Notes: a model not told the origin generated them from the sequence alone. A stretch of DNA of 17,661 bases from Firmicutes bacterium UBA6418 (GCA_002439735.1 DJPG01000045.1:12599-30259); one strand, 5' to 3'; counted from the first letter of the stretch, positions 8,236 through 16,031 are shown. Translations and numbers: made by a program.

Positions 8236-9266
8236 ATATTTCGGATGGCTTCCGCAAGCGCGGCGGCGTCGTTGATCTGATTGATCTTGCCGCGAAATGC
8301 CGCCGCGCCCGGCAGACCCTTCAGATACCAGCCAACGTGCTTACGCATCTCTCGTACTGCGGTATATTCACCTTTCAGCGCGCAGACATCGTCGAAATGC
8401 CGCAGCATCATGCGGATCTTCTCCTGTTTATCCGGCAGCTTCGGTGCCGTCGCTTCCCCTTGCATCGCTGCCTGCGCATCCGAGGCTGCGCGGCCGCCTG
8501 TGCCGCAAGCAGAATCAAACTCGCCGTGCTCCCATGCCCATGCGAGCTGTTCAAAGATCCAGGGGTTTCCCAGTGCTCCGCGTCCGATCATCACAAGATC
8601 GCAGCCCGTTTCCTGCATCATGCGACGAGCCGAGGCGATGTCCGTGACATCGCCGTTGCCGATCACCGGAATGGATACTGCCTGTTTCACATCGGCGATC
8701 ACCGTCCAGTCGGCACTCCCGCTGTAAAACTGCTCCCGGGTTCTGCCGTGCACCGCCACTGCAGCCGCTCCCGCGGCTTCGATCGCGCGCGCCACCTCGA
8801 CGGCGTTCTTTTCGGCATCGTTCCAGCCGGCGCGGATCTTCACCGTGACCGGTTTCTCGCTCGCCTCCACAGCAGCATGGACAACCTCGTACGCCAGCTC
8901 CGGCTTGCGCATCAGCGCGCTACCTTCTTCATTGCGCACGATCTTGGGCACCGGGCAGCCCATATTGATGTCCAGCAGAACATGGGGCCGCCGGTTCAGC
9001 ATCCGCACCGCTTCCGCGACGATCTCCGGCTCATGTCCGAAGATCTGATAAGAGACCGGAGCCTCGCCCGGCAGGATATCCAGCAGCTTGTCCGTATTCT
9101 TGTCTTTATACCAGAGCCCCTTGGCGCTGACCATTTCGGAATAGACCATGGCAGCGCTCATTTCGCCGCAGATGCGGCGAAACGGGGCATCGGTGATGCC
9201 CGCAAGGGGCGCCAGAATAAAGGGATTTTTTAATTGTACGTTTCCGATCTTGCAATCTCGTTTCAT
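8232..9266 (-). CDS. dus: tRNA dihydrouridine synthase, DusB-like
   Basis: The 344-residue flavoprotein reduces specific uridines in tRNA to dihydrouridine using FMN and NADPH. The TIM-barrel signatures are complete: APLAGITDAPFR (19-30), the catalytic cysteine in DINMGCPVPK (C104), VKIRAGW, the HGRTREQFYSG RNA/phosphate segment (173-183), PVIGNGD and MIGRGALGNPW. The C-terminal helical domain has the usual ALKGEYTAVREMRKH. Between the two domains is an extra low-complexity segment (about 249-277, rich in Ala and Gly with one Cys) not expected in DusB. The ATG at 9266 is preferred because GGGAGG lies 7 nt upstream; the in-frame GTG at 9284 sits before that site. It is the first gene of the dus-U32-ABC-F-MATE-hcp run. 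No clear promoter was found in the 119 bp before it, which instead hold a terminator-like hairpin. The subgroup letter is uncertain. Confidence 0.93.
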   Translation of the reverse strand: MKRDCKIGNVQLKNPFILAPLAGITDAPFRRICGEMSAAMVYSEMVSAKGLWYKDKNTDKLLDILPGEAPVSYQIFGHEPEIVAEAVRMLNRRPHVLLDINMGCPVPKIVRNEEGSALMRKPELAYEVVHAAVEASEKPVTVKIRAGWNDAEKNAVEVARAIEAAGAAAVAVHGRTREQFYSGSADWTVIADVKQAVSIPVIGNGDVTDIASARRMMQETGCDLVMIGRGALGNPWIFEQLAWAWEHGEFDSACGTGGRAASDAQAAMQGEATAPKLPDKQEKIRMMLRHFDDVCALKGEYTAVREMRKHVGWYLKGLPGAAAFRGKINQINDAAALAEAIRNI

Positions 9267-9291
9267 TTCGCGCCCTCCCGGCACAGTTCTG

Positions 9292-9324
9292 AAAAAAATC
9301 CGCCGGTTTTCACAGCGGATTTTG
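9292..9324 (-). terminator. Intrinsic terminator (or attenuator) between pucR and dus
   Basis: AAAATCCGC (9295-9303) pairs perfectly with GCGGATTTT (9315-9323) around an 11-nt loop. Read on the minus strand the hairpin is followed by an uninterrupted run of T (complement of A 9292-9298). It would end the ftsH-pucR transcript. As it lies only about 25 bp before dus, it could also act as a leaky attenuator feeding the dus operon. Confidence 0.8.
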
Positions 9325-9385
9325 TTTTTGCTCTATTTTTTCTGTTTTCCTTACGCACGCTCTGCACGCATTTGCACATAGCGAA

Positions 9386-10963
9386 CTACTTCGCCGCATT
9401 CTCCATTCTGCGCAGTGCCAGCGCGATGGTCAGGCCCGGGATCACACGGTTGCCGGTGATCTCCGCGCCGAGGATCTCGTTGATCTTTTTCAGACGATAC
9501 TGCACGGTGTTCGTATGGATTCCCATGAACTCCGACGTCTTGCCGCTGTTCATGCCGGCATCCAGTACAAAGGTCTCCAGCGTTTCCAAAAGCTGTTTGG
9601 ATTTGTTGTCGCCTTCTCTGCGGAACGGTTCCAGAAGATCCATATAGTTCTTTTTGAGGTAACCGCCCTGCACCTGGATGTTGATGCAGTTGCTGACCAG
9701 CGTCAGTTCATATTTGGTAAAAACGCGTTTATACGGGAAGATACTCTCCACGAACGACCAAGTCTCACCGATCAGGCGGAAGCCGTCGCCTGCGCCCTCG
9801 ATCCCGTCGATGCCCGTCACATGGAAAATGCGGACGGTCTTGTTTTCCTTCAGCGCGTCGAAGAACCTCAGGCAGACTGCCTTTTCCTCGTTCTCCTCTT
9901 CATCCGCCAGCTTCGGTCCCTTGAGCAGGAGCGCATAGCTCTCGTTTTCCTCATTGATCTTGATGATATCCAAAAGTCCGTCGCTGACAAACTGATGGAT
10001 GACTTCCTCCGCATGGTGATCTTCGATCCCTTTCGCGTAAAAGACGGAAATGATATCGGACAGCTTCACTCCAGCCTCTTCCCGGATGGAATAAGCCAGA
10101 CTCTTGTTGCCGCGCATCAGTGCCTTGACCAGCTCGGCCTTGGCGTCACGCTCCGGCGTATACTTCCACATACCCATCGCCAGTTCGATGATCTCGGCGA
10201 GCTTGGTCATCTCGCCGGACGAATAGTTGTCATCATTGTCAACGATGAACAGGTAATATTTTTCGTTGTTGATATGCACCAGACCCCAGTAGGTCAGAAC
10301 GCCGTCGATCTCAATCAGGCTGTAGATGTTGCTCAGGTTCAGCGCCGCTTCCTTCCCGCGGCGGATGGCTTCGTTGATCGTTGTCTGATGTCTGGTCTCG
10401 ATGGCAAAGATCGGATTGAAATCTTCGCTCAGGAGCACAACCTGAAAATCATTGTTGATTGCAGCTTCACGGAGCGCCTGCTGGAAGTTCGCGTGTTTTT
10501 CAAAGTTGAGCAGATGGAAAATCGTATTGTTGATCAGGCTGTTCTTAAAATTATTTCCGTACAGCACATGCTCCATGACCTCCGCGATGATCTGCGAATA
10601 GTCCATATTTTCTCCGTCGACCATGATAATCAGCGGAACACCGGCTTCGTCTGCCGCGCGTGTAACTTCCTTATCAACCGGTCTGGTTGTCTGCTCTCTG
10701 CGAAAAACCACGATCGCCGCGACACCTGTCTTCGCAAGTTCACGGATCGTTTCCTGCTGCATCTTCACGTCGCTCTTCATTCCCGCGAAGGAAGTCAGCA
10801 CCATGTTGCCGCTACTACCGCTACATTTGACCGCTTCCTCCGGCGAGGACGCGTCCATAACGGAAACCGCTTTCACCCGGTTGTCCATGTTTCGTTCTCC
10901 CGCGACTACGATACATTTCCGGAAGGATTCCAGCTGCAGACAATCCTTAACGCTTACCTTCAT
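9386..10963 (-). CDS. PucR/CdaR-type transcriptional regulator
   Basis: The 525-residue protein has the two-part layout of PucR-family regulators. The N-terminal PucR-like domain (roughly 1-125) opens KVSVKDCLQLESF, with VVAGERNMDNRVKAVSVMD and PLIIMV further on. The middle region (about 130-450) is a variable sensory or dimerisation part. The C-terminal helix-turn-helix of the HTH_30 type (about 455-520) contains LETFVLDAG, TSEFMGIHTNTVQYRLKKI and ALALRRM. Family members control purine use, amino-acid or sugar-acid catabolism in response to small ligands; the ligand here cannot be named. The ATG at 10963 has GAGG 6 nt upstream and overlaps the end of ftsH by 17 nt, arguing for translational coupling. 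An ATG at 10975 four codons earlier is possible. A terminator follows the gene. Confidence 0.87.
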   Translation of the reverse strand: MKVSVKDCLQLESFRKCIVVAGERNMDNRVKAVSVMDASSPEEAVKCSGSSGNMVLTSFAGMKSDVKMQQETIRELAKTGVAAIVVFRREQTTRPVDKEVTRAADEAGVPLIIMVDGENMDYSQIIAEVMEHVLYGNNFKNSLINNTIFHLLNFEKHANFQQALREAAINNDFQVVLLSEDFNPIFAIETRHQTTINEAIRRGKEAALNLSNIYSLIEIDGVLTYWGLVHINNEKYYLFIVDNDDNYSSGEMTKLAEIIELAMGMWKYTPERDAKAELVKALMRGNKSLAYSIREEAGVKLSDIISVFYAKGIEDHHAEEVIHQFVSDGLLDIIKINEENESYALLLKGPKLADEEENEEKAVCLRFFDALKENKTVRIFHVTGIDGIEGAGDGFRLIGETWSFVESIFPYKRVFTKYELTLVSNCINIQVQGGYLKKNYMDLLEPFRREGDNKSKQLLETLETFVLDAGMNSGKTSEFMGIHTNTVQYRLKKINEILGAEITGNRVIPGLTIALALRRMENAAK

Positions 10964-12998
10964 CTTCTCCCTCATCTTCTTTCTGAGGTGCCTCAGCTAC
11001 CTGAGACGCCTCCTCTTTCTGCGCATCATCGTCCTGCATGTAATCAGAATCATACTTTTTCAACTCTTCCAGAAGACGTTCTTCCTCTTCCTTGCGGAGC
11101 TGTTCTGCCTCTGCAGCTTCCTTTTCGTTCTGCGCTTTCTTCGCTTCATCCGCCTTCTCAACGCTTTGCTTCAGATCTTCTGCGGTAATCCTGCCGGTAT
11201 AAAGATCTTCAAATTGCTGACCGTCGATGGTCTCCACCAGAAGCAGCGCTTTGGCAATGCGCTCCAAGGTCTCGTCCTGATCCATCAGAATCTTCGTTGC
11301 TTCATCGTACGCTTCGTCGATGATCCGCTTGATCTCGTCATCAATTTCCTGTGCGGTATGTTCAGAATAGTTTTTGTGTGCCGTAAAATCGTTGCCGAGG
11401 AAAACCTCTTCCTGCCCGCCGTAGCTCACGGCACCGAGTTTTTCGCTGAAGCCGTACTTGGTCACCATTTCCCTTGCGGTAGAGGTTGCCTGCTTGATAT
11501 CGCCGGACGCGCCAATCGAAATGTCGTCCAGCTTCAGTTTTTCGGCCACCCGTCCGCCCATGCAGGATACAATGTAGTTATACATCGAACCCTTGGTATC
11601 GAACATCTTGTCATCCTCAGGCAGATACATGGTATATCCACCGGCTCTCCCTCTCGGAATGATCGTGACTTCGTGGATCGGCATATGCTTCGGCAGGGTT
11701 CTCGCCACGATAGCGTGACCTGCTTCGTGATAAGCCGTGAGTTTCTTCTCTTCTTCGGAAACAACACGGGACTTCTTTGCCGGTCCCATCTGTACCTTGC
11801 GGATAGCTTCCTCGATCTCTTCCATGCGGATGAATCTTCCGTTTCGGCGAGCCGTGATCAGTGCTGCTTCGTTGAGGATATTTTCAAGGTCGGCAGGTGT
11901 GGAGCCCATGGTTCTTCTTGCCAGTACCTTCGGTGTTACGTCATCTGCCAGCGGTTTGTTCTTGGCATGTACCTTGATGATCTCCTCACGACCCTTGACA
12001 TCCGGAAGACCGATCACGATCTGCCGGTCAAATCTGCCCGGTCTGAGCAAGGCCGGATCCAGAACGTCCGGACGGTTGGTCGCCGCCAGGATGATGATGC
12101 CGGAGTTCTCCGCGAAGCCATCCATTTCAACCAGCAACTGGTTCAAGGTTTGTTCCCGTTCATCGTGACCACCGCCGATGCCCGCGCCGCGCTTACGGCC
12201 GACTGCATCGATTTCGTCGATGAACACGATACACGGCGCGTTCTTTTTGGCCTGATCAAACAGGTCTCTGACACGAGAGGCGCCGACGCCGACGAACATT
12301 TCCACGAAGTCGGAACCGCTGATCGTAAAGAACGGCACGCCGGCTTCGCCGGCTGTCGCCTTGGAGATGTAGGTCTTACCGGTTCCCGGAGGGCCTACCA
12401 GCAGAATGCCTTTGGGGATTCTCGCCCCGAGTTCCTTGTATTTTTTCGGTGCTTTGAGGAAGTCCACGACTTCTTCCAGCTCCTGCTTTTCTTCCTCCAG
12501 TCCGGCGACATCGTCAAAGGTCACTTTTTTGTCGCCCTTGACCATCTTGGCTCTGGACTTTCCGAACTGGAACGCCTTACCGTTGCCTCCCTGGTTCATC
12601 ATAATGTAGAACAGGAAGATCAGCGCGCCGATCATCAGCAGATTCGGCAGCAGGCTCAAAAGGAACGATCCGGAATCCGGCTTCGGACTGGAAAATTCCT
12701 TCAGGGTTCCGTTCTGCATCTGTTCAAACAGATAGTTTTCTTCTAGCCAGTTGATCTCCAGGACGGATGGCGCGTAAGCGTAGTAATAGGTGTCTTTGCT
12801 GATCTGTCCGGTCAGCGTGGTATTTTCGATCTGGATCGCTTCGAACTTTTCCTGCTCGACCATCTGCGCAAATTTGGAAAAAGATATTTCTTTTACCGTC
12901 TGCTGACTGCCGTCCAGTCCTTTGTAGAACATAGCCACCAGTAGAACGACCAAAAACAGAATCAAATAGACGCTGACATTTTTTGCGAATTTTTTCAC
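10947..12998 (-). CDS. ftsH: ATP-dependent zinc metalloprotease FtsH
   Basis: The 683-residue membrane-bound AAA+ protease degrades misfolded membrane proteins and short-lived regulators. It has an N-terminal membrane segment (about 8-24), an extracytoplasmic domain (about 25-112), a second membrane segment (about 113-132), then the AAA domain: Walker A GPPGTGKT (202-209), pore loop FVEMFVGVGAS, Walker B IVFIDEID and the second region of homology with NRPDVLDPALLRPGRFDR. The protease domain has the zinc motif HEAGH (424-428). The C-terminal tail from about residue 610 is a long acidic, Glu/Lys-rich, probably coiled or disordered extension. The start is a GTG at 12998 with AAAGGGGA about 6 nt before it. 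A near-consensus promoter lies at 13084-13112, so the gene is not dependent on tilS transcription. The downstream pucR gene overlaps its end, an uncommon partner. Confidence 0.97.
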   Translation of the reverse strand: MKKFAKNVSVYLILFLVVLLVAMFYKGLDGSQQTVKEISFSKFAQMVEQEKFEAIQIENTTLTGQISKDTYYYAYAPSVLEINWLEENYLFEQMQNGTLKEFSSPKPDSGSFLLSLLPNLLMIGALIFLFYIMMNQGGNGKAFQFGKSRAKMVKGDKKVTFDDVAGLEEEKQELEEVVDFLKAPKKYKELGARIPKGILLVGPPGTGKTYISKATAGEAGVPFFTISGSDFVEMFVGVGASRVRDLFDQAKKNAPCIVFIDEIDAVGRKRGAGIGGGHDEREQTLNQLLVEMDGFAENSGIIILAATNRPDVLDPALLRPGRFDRQIVIGLPDVKGREEIIKVHAKNKPLADDVTPKVLARRTMGSTPADLENILNEAALITARRNGRFIRMEEIEEAIRKVQMGPAKKSRVVSEEEKKLTAYHEAGHAIVARTLPKHMPIHEVTIIPRGRAGGYTMYLPEDDKMFDTKGSMYNYIVSCMGGRVAEKLKLDDISIGASGDIKQATSTAREMVTKYGFSEKLGAVSYGGQEEVFLGNDFTAHKNYSEHTAQEIDDEIKRIIDEAYDEATKILMDQDETLERIAKALLLVETIDGQQFEDLYTGRITAEDLKQSVEKADEAKKAQNEKEAAEAEQLRKEEEERLLEELKKYDSDYMQDDDAQKEEASQVAEAPQKEDEGEDEGKR

Positions 12999-13083
12999 TT
13001 GTTTCCCCTTTCAAGATAGAATCTATATTTCATTTCTGCGTTTTTCTTGTTTTTTTGCGCTATCTTTCTAAGTGCGCTTTTGT

Positions 13084-13112
13084 ATTTTATCACAAAATCC
13101 AGGGAATTTCAA
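13084..13112 (-). promoter_or_regulatory. Sigma-A-type promoter for ftsH-pucR
   Basis: On the minus strand TTGAAA (13107-13112) is separated by 17 bp from TAAAAT (13084-13089). It overlaps the 3' end of tilS and would give a leader of about 80 nt before the ftsH GTG. Confidence 0.75.
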
Positions 13113-14670
13113 GGATTATTATCGTTCCCTCTACTTGGATATCCACTTTTCTGTCCGCGCAAAATCTTCCTTTCTGTTTGAGCCGATCGGATCTGAAATT
13201 TTTTGACGGAAGAATCCACCAGACACTGTTTCCGTAGGCCAGTACCGGGATTTCATCGCGGTTACTCTTCGGTACTTTCTCATCGACAAAAAAATCCTGC
13301 AGTTTTTTTCTTCCGCCCGGAATCGTCAAAAAATCCCCATCCCGGCGAGTACGGATCTCCGGCATGGCGTCCTCCGGCAGATCGCCTGCACGAAAGGCTC
13401 CATGCAGCCCCAGTTTCCCGCTCTCCAGCATCTGCCGATACGCGGCGGTATCCGTTCGCCAAATCCGGAATTTCGGCTGCTCCGAAGCATCCGTTTCCGT
13501 CCGGCGGTCGAATTTGAGCTTTTCGTAAACTCTGACCGCGCGATATCCGTCCGCCAGTTCCGCTTCTGCGGACGGGCTTTCGGAAAGGCGAATCTTTTCG
13601 ATTGCCGCAAGCTGTGCGCTGCTGAAATTTTCCTCCATGCCGATGCTGCTCAGCGCTTTCTGATAGACGCGCGCGCGGATCGCCGGGTGCATCGCTTCTA
13701 AGCGATCCAGGCTGAGGTAAAGCGCTTTGGACGGTTCCGTCGACCGCGCGATATCCGTCCGCTCGGTTTCTCCTGCAAAGGCATAGGTTTTTTCTTCTCG
13801 CACTGCTTCATCGGATATCAGCGCGTCTTGAAACGCCTGCTCGGTCTGCTGCCAGAGATAGTCTTTGTCGGTCTTTGCGATGTTTCCCAGCCGGTTTAAG
13901 GCCGCCAGGATATTTTCGTTATAGTGTTCCGCCAGATACGGCAACAACTGCAGGCGGATTTTATTGCGTGTGTAGACGGCTTCTGTGTTCGTATGGTCGA
14001 TGCGCGCCGTAAGCTGACGCTGCGCGAGGTACTGCTCGATCGCATCCCGCGGCGTCTCCAGCAGCGGCCGGATGACCGCGATCTTCACATTGCGCGCCGC
14101 GCCGGCTGTCTCCAGGAAACTTTCGACTTCCGCGGTTTCGACATGGATCTTCTCATATCGTTTTTTTGCGATCCCTGCCAGACCGTCGGTTCCGGTTCCG
14201 CGCAGAATGCGAAACAGGATTGTTTCGGCCTGGTCGTTGGCGTTCTGTGCAACCGCGATCGCGATCCGCTCTGCTGCCACGCCTTTGGCGAGCAGCCCCG
14301 CGGCAACCCTGCCGAACGCCTCGTAACGTGCTTTGCGTCCCGCTTCTTCGGAGGTCAGCCCTTCTTTTTCGGCGATCGCGGCACAGTCGTACACAAAACT
14401 GGTGCATGGCCAGCCGCGCTGCCTACAGAACTGTTCGGCAAAAGCCTGATCTTCCTCTGCCGCACCCGGTCGAAAGCGATGGTTGACATGAACCGGATAT
14501 AGCCGAAGCTCCATCGGTTCCGCCAGACGGCAAAGTATGTCAAAAAGGCACATCGAATCCGGACCTCCGGAGAAGCCGATCACAATGTGCATTCCGTTTT
14601 TTATTAGTTCTTCTTTTTTGATCTGTTCTCTGACACGGATAAATGTCCGTGCCGCATCCACTGTCATCAT
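13090..14670 (-). CDS. tilS: tRNA(Ile)-lysidine synthase TilS
   Basis: The 526-residue ATP-dependent enzyme converts cytidine-34 of the AUA-reading tRNA(Ile) to lysidine, an essential decoding modification. The PP-loop IGFSGGPDSM (31-40) binds ATP. VHVNHRFRPGA (60-70) and NDQAETILFRILRGTG (145-160) complete the N-terminal domain. The C-terminal TilS_C domain is clear: TRRDGDFLTIPGGRKKLQDF and VPKSNRDEIPVLA. The protein is somewhat longer than usual, with a linker region before that domain and a basic tail. The first His of the usual AHxxxDQ-type motif appears replaced (AQNANDQ, 141-147). The ATG at 14670 is chosen because AAAGGA lies 5 nt upstream and because a promoter at 14814-14842 excludes the longer open frame beginning at 14823. 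In many Firmicutes hpt lies between tilS and ftsH; here ftsH follows directly. Confidence 0.95.
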   Translation of the reverse strand: MMTVDAARTFIRVREQIKKEELIKNGMHIVIGFSGGPDSMCLFDILCRLAEPMELRLYPVHVNHRFRPGAAEEDQAFAEQFCRQRGWPCTSFVYDCAAIAEKEGLTSEEAGRKARYEAFGRVAAGLLAKGVAAERIAIAVAQNANDQAETILFRILRGTGTDGLAGIAKKRYEKIHVETAEVESFLETAGAARNVKIAVIRPLLETPRDAIEQYLAQRQLTARIDHTNTEAVYTRNKIRLQLLPYLAEHYNENILAALNRLGNIAKTDKDYLWQQTEQAFQDALISDEAVREEKTYAFAGETERTDIARSTEPSKALYLSLDRLEAMHPAIRARVYQKALSSIGMEENFSSAQLAAIEKIRLSESPSAEAELADGYRAVRVYEKLKFDRRTETDASEQPKFRIWRTDTAAYRQMLESGKLGLHGAFRAGDLPEDAMPEIRTRRDGDFLTIPGGRKKLQDFFVDEKVPKSNRDEIPVLAYGNSVWWILPSKNFRSDRLKQKGRFCADRKVDIQVEGTIIILEIPWIL

Positions 14671-14813
14671 GAATTCCTTTCGCCTTTGCTTCCGGCACTC
14701 GCTTCGCACATGCTTTGCAATCAGCTCCGGCTTCCATACACATCTTGCGGTTTTCTCCGCGTTTCTCACAAAGCTGCGTTCGTTCGGTGCGCCGCCGATC
14801 CCTGTTATGAACA

Positions 14814-14842
14814 AGTATACCATATTTTCCGGCTTTCAGCAA
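14814..14842 (-). promoter_or_regulatory. Promoter for tilS with extended -10
   Basis: On the minus strand TTGCTG (14837-14842), a 17-bp spacer, and TATACT (14814-14819), preceded by TGG, form an extended -10 promoter. Transcription would begin near 14807, about 137 nt before the chosen tilS start. Confidence 0.65.
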
Positions 14843-14900
14843 AGTTTATCTGCAGCTTTCTTGATTTTCAGGGATTCCTAGCATTTCACCGCGACGCGGA

Positions 14901-14927
14901 GCAATCCGCAGCGATCCGCAAAGATCC
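14901..14927. repeat. Degenerate 10-bp tandem repeat
   Basis: GCAATCCGCA (14901-14910), GCGATCCGCA (14911-14920) and the partial AAGATCC (14921-14927) lie head to tail in the tilS upstream spacer. Confidence 0.6.
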
Positions 14928-14941
14928 TTGAACTTTCACAG

Positions 14942-14971
14942 CGGTTTTGATCGATTCGGTTTTGATAGATT
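14942..14971. repeat. 15-bp tandem duplication, 14 of 15 identical
   Basis: CGGTTTTGATCGATT (14942-14956) is followed directly by CGGTTTTGATAGATT (14957-14971), 11 bp beyond the end of the SpoIIE-like gene. Confidence 0.8.
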
Positions 14972-14982
14972 CTCCACAATCC

Positions 14983-15720
14983 TCAAGCTTTTTTGCCTGC
15001 CGGTCTGTTTTCGACGATCGAGACCAGTACGGTCAAATCATCGCATTCCCGGCAGGCATATCGCTGCTGCGCCTCCTGCAGGATCTGCTGTGCCAGTCGG
15101 CGCGGGGTGAGGTTTGCGACCGTTTCACGCTCTGTCTTTTGCAAAAGCTCTTGCAGCCAGTCGGCTTCCGGATCTTCTCGATCCGCTTCTGTAATCCCAT
15201 CCGAGACCATGACGATGAGGTCGCCTGCTTTGAGCGGCGTCGTCCGATGGGTCAGTCGCAATGTCGGCACGATTCCGATCGGCAACGCGGCCTGCTCAAT
15301 TTTTTTTACGTGCCCGCCGCGGACTAAAAAAGAAGACGCAGCCCCCATTTTATAAAACTTTACCTGTCCGTGCTGCCGATCCAAAAGTGCAAGATCCATC
15401 GTGGCAAACCTGTCCGGTCGGATCATAAAGCGATTGACCTCCTTGATCGCGTGCGCAGGCGCCATGCCTTTCTTGAGATTCCTCCGCAGACGTCGTACCA
15501 ACCGCCTGCTTTCCGCTGCCGCCTGCTCGCCTTTTCCCATGCCATCCGAAAGGATCAGCGCAAATCTTCCATCCGGCAGTTCGCACGACAGCGCTATATC
15601 TCCGTTAATCTCCTGTGCCGCTGCCGATGCATAGCCGATCCGGATCCGCAAAGGCACTTCCGGCATTGCCTTTGTCTTTGTCTCCGCCATCTTTGTTTTC
15701 GATATCTTTGTTTCCTGCAT
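14983..15720 (-). CDS. Stand-alone SpoIIE-type PP2C protein serine phosphatase
   Basis: The 245-residue protein matches the C-terminal phosphatase domain of SpoIIE, which in spore formers dephosphorylates the anti-anti-sigma factor SpoIIAA. Metal-binding acidic residues are in place: GD (40-41), LSDGMGKGE (57-65), ATMDLALLD (106-114), VSDGI (172-176) and CDDLTVLV (226-233). The GAASSFLVR and LPIGI segments are also typical. The roughly ten membrane helices and central region of full SpoIIE (about 800 aa) are absent: the protein begins with a Lys/Thr-rich stretch of about 20 residues and then the phosphatase fold. The start is firm, with AAGGAGG 6 nt upstream. Its position ahead of tilS and ftsH is the normal chromosomal place of spoIIE in Bacillota, which supports descent from it. 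Either a reduced spoIIE in a lineage that no longer sporulates, or a soluble PP2C regulator of another sigma-factor pathway. Confidence 0.85.
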   Translation of the reverse strand: MQETKISKTKMAETKTKAMPEVPLRIRIGYASAAAQEINGDIALSCELPDGRFALILSDGMGKGEQAAAESRRLVRRLRRNLKKGMAPAHAIKEVNRFMIRPDRFATMDLALLDRQHGQVKFYKMGAASSFLVRGGHVKKIEQAALPIGIVPTLRLTHRTTPLKAGDLIVMVSDGITEADREDPEADWLQELLQKTERETVANLTPRRLAQQILQEAQQRYACRECDDLTVLVSIVENRPAGKKA

Positions 15721-15762
15721 CGCAATCCTCCTTGCTCGCCTGCTCAGACTTTCTGTCCCTTG

Positions 15763-15771
15763 ATTCTACCA
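15763..15771 (-). promoter_or_regulatory. Possible extended -10 for the SpoIIE-like gene
   Basis: TGGTAGAAT on the minus strand fits TGnTAnAAT and lies about 43 bp before the start codon. No -35 at normal distance is visible, so this is tentative. Confidence 0.35.
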
Positions 15772-15965
15772 CACGATCTGCCCGAATCCTGTCGAAACGT
15801 GTCCGACTAACCCGCGCATTTGCGTTTTTGTTTTGGCAGCCGCATCGGTCGATTGGATTTGACCGGCGGTCGGCATTACGCAAAGGCATCTGCCTCCTAA
15901 CCGCTTCTTCCAAATTTTTCTTATTCTTCTAAACACGCATCGTGTACGCTCTTATCCACCCGTTC

Positions 15966-15994
15966 TTGACAGTTTCCCGGTTTTTCTGTATGAT
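15966..15994 (+). promoter_or_regulatory. Near-consensus promoter for the GIY-YIG gene
   Basis: TTGACA (15966-15971), a 17-bp spacer and TATGAT (15989-15994) give a strong sigma-A-type promoter with transcription starting near 16001. Confidence 0.8.
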
Positions 15995-16031
15995 ACAGCT
16001 AAACACCAGGGAAAGGACTTCGGTATCATAC
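15988..16031. promoter_or_regulatory. Two 9-bp palindromes, candidate operator pair
   Basis: GTATGATAC (15988-15996) overlaps the -10 box, and its exact reverse complement GTATCATAC (16023-16031) ends one base before the GIY-YIG start codon. Their centres are 35 bp apart. The second copy also lies between the AAAGGA site (about 15 nt upstream of the ATG, farther than usual) and the start. A repressor site or a start-region hairpin is possible; chance is not excluded. Confidence 0.35.

Larger units (their letters stand above)
14671..14982. other. Spacer between the SpoIIE-like gene and tilS
   Basis: This 312-bp spacer holds the tilS promoter and a leader of about 137 nt with no open frame I can support. 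Nearer the phosphatase gene it holds two short tandem repeats (14901-14927 and 14942-14971). A GCGGA/TCCGC hairpin also lies there without a T-run, so no sure terminator for the phosphatase gene is visible. Confidence 0.6.

Noticed and set aside
15605..15913. Minus-strand open frame upstream of the SpoIIE-like gene, considered as the missing N-terminus
   Set aside because: It is in another frame, highly charged with no membrane segments, and the phosphatase gene has its own strong ribosome binding site.
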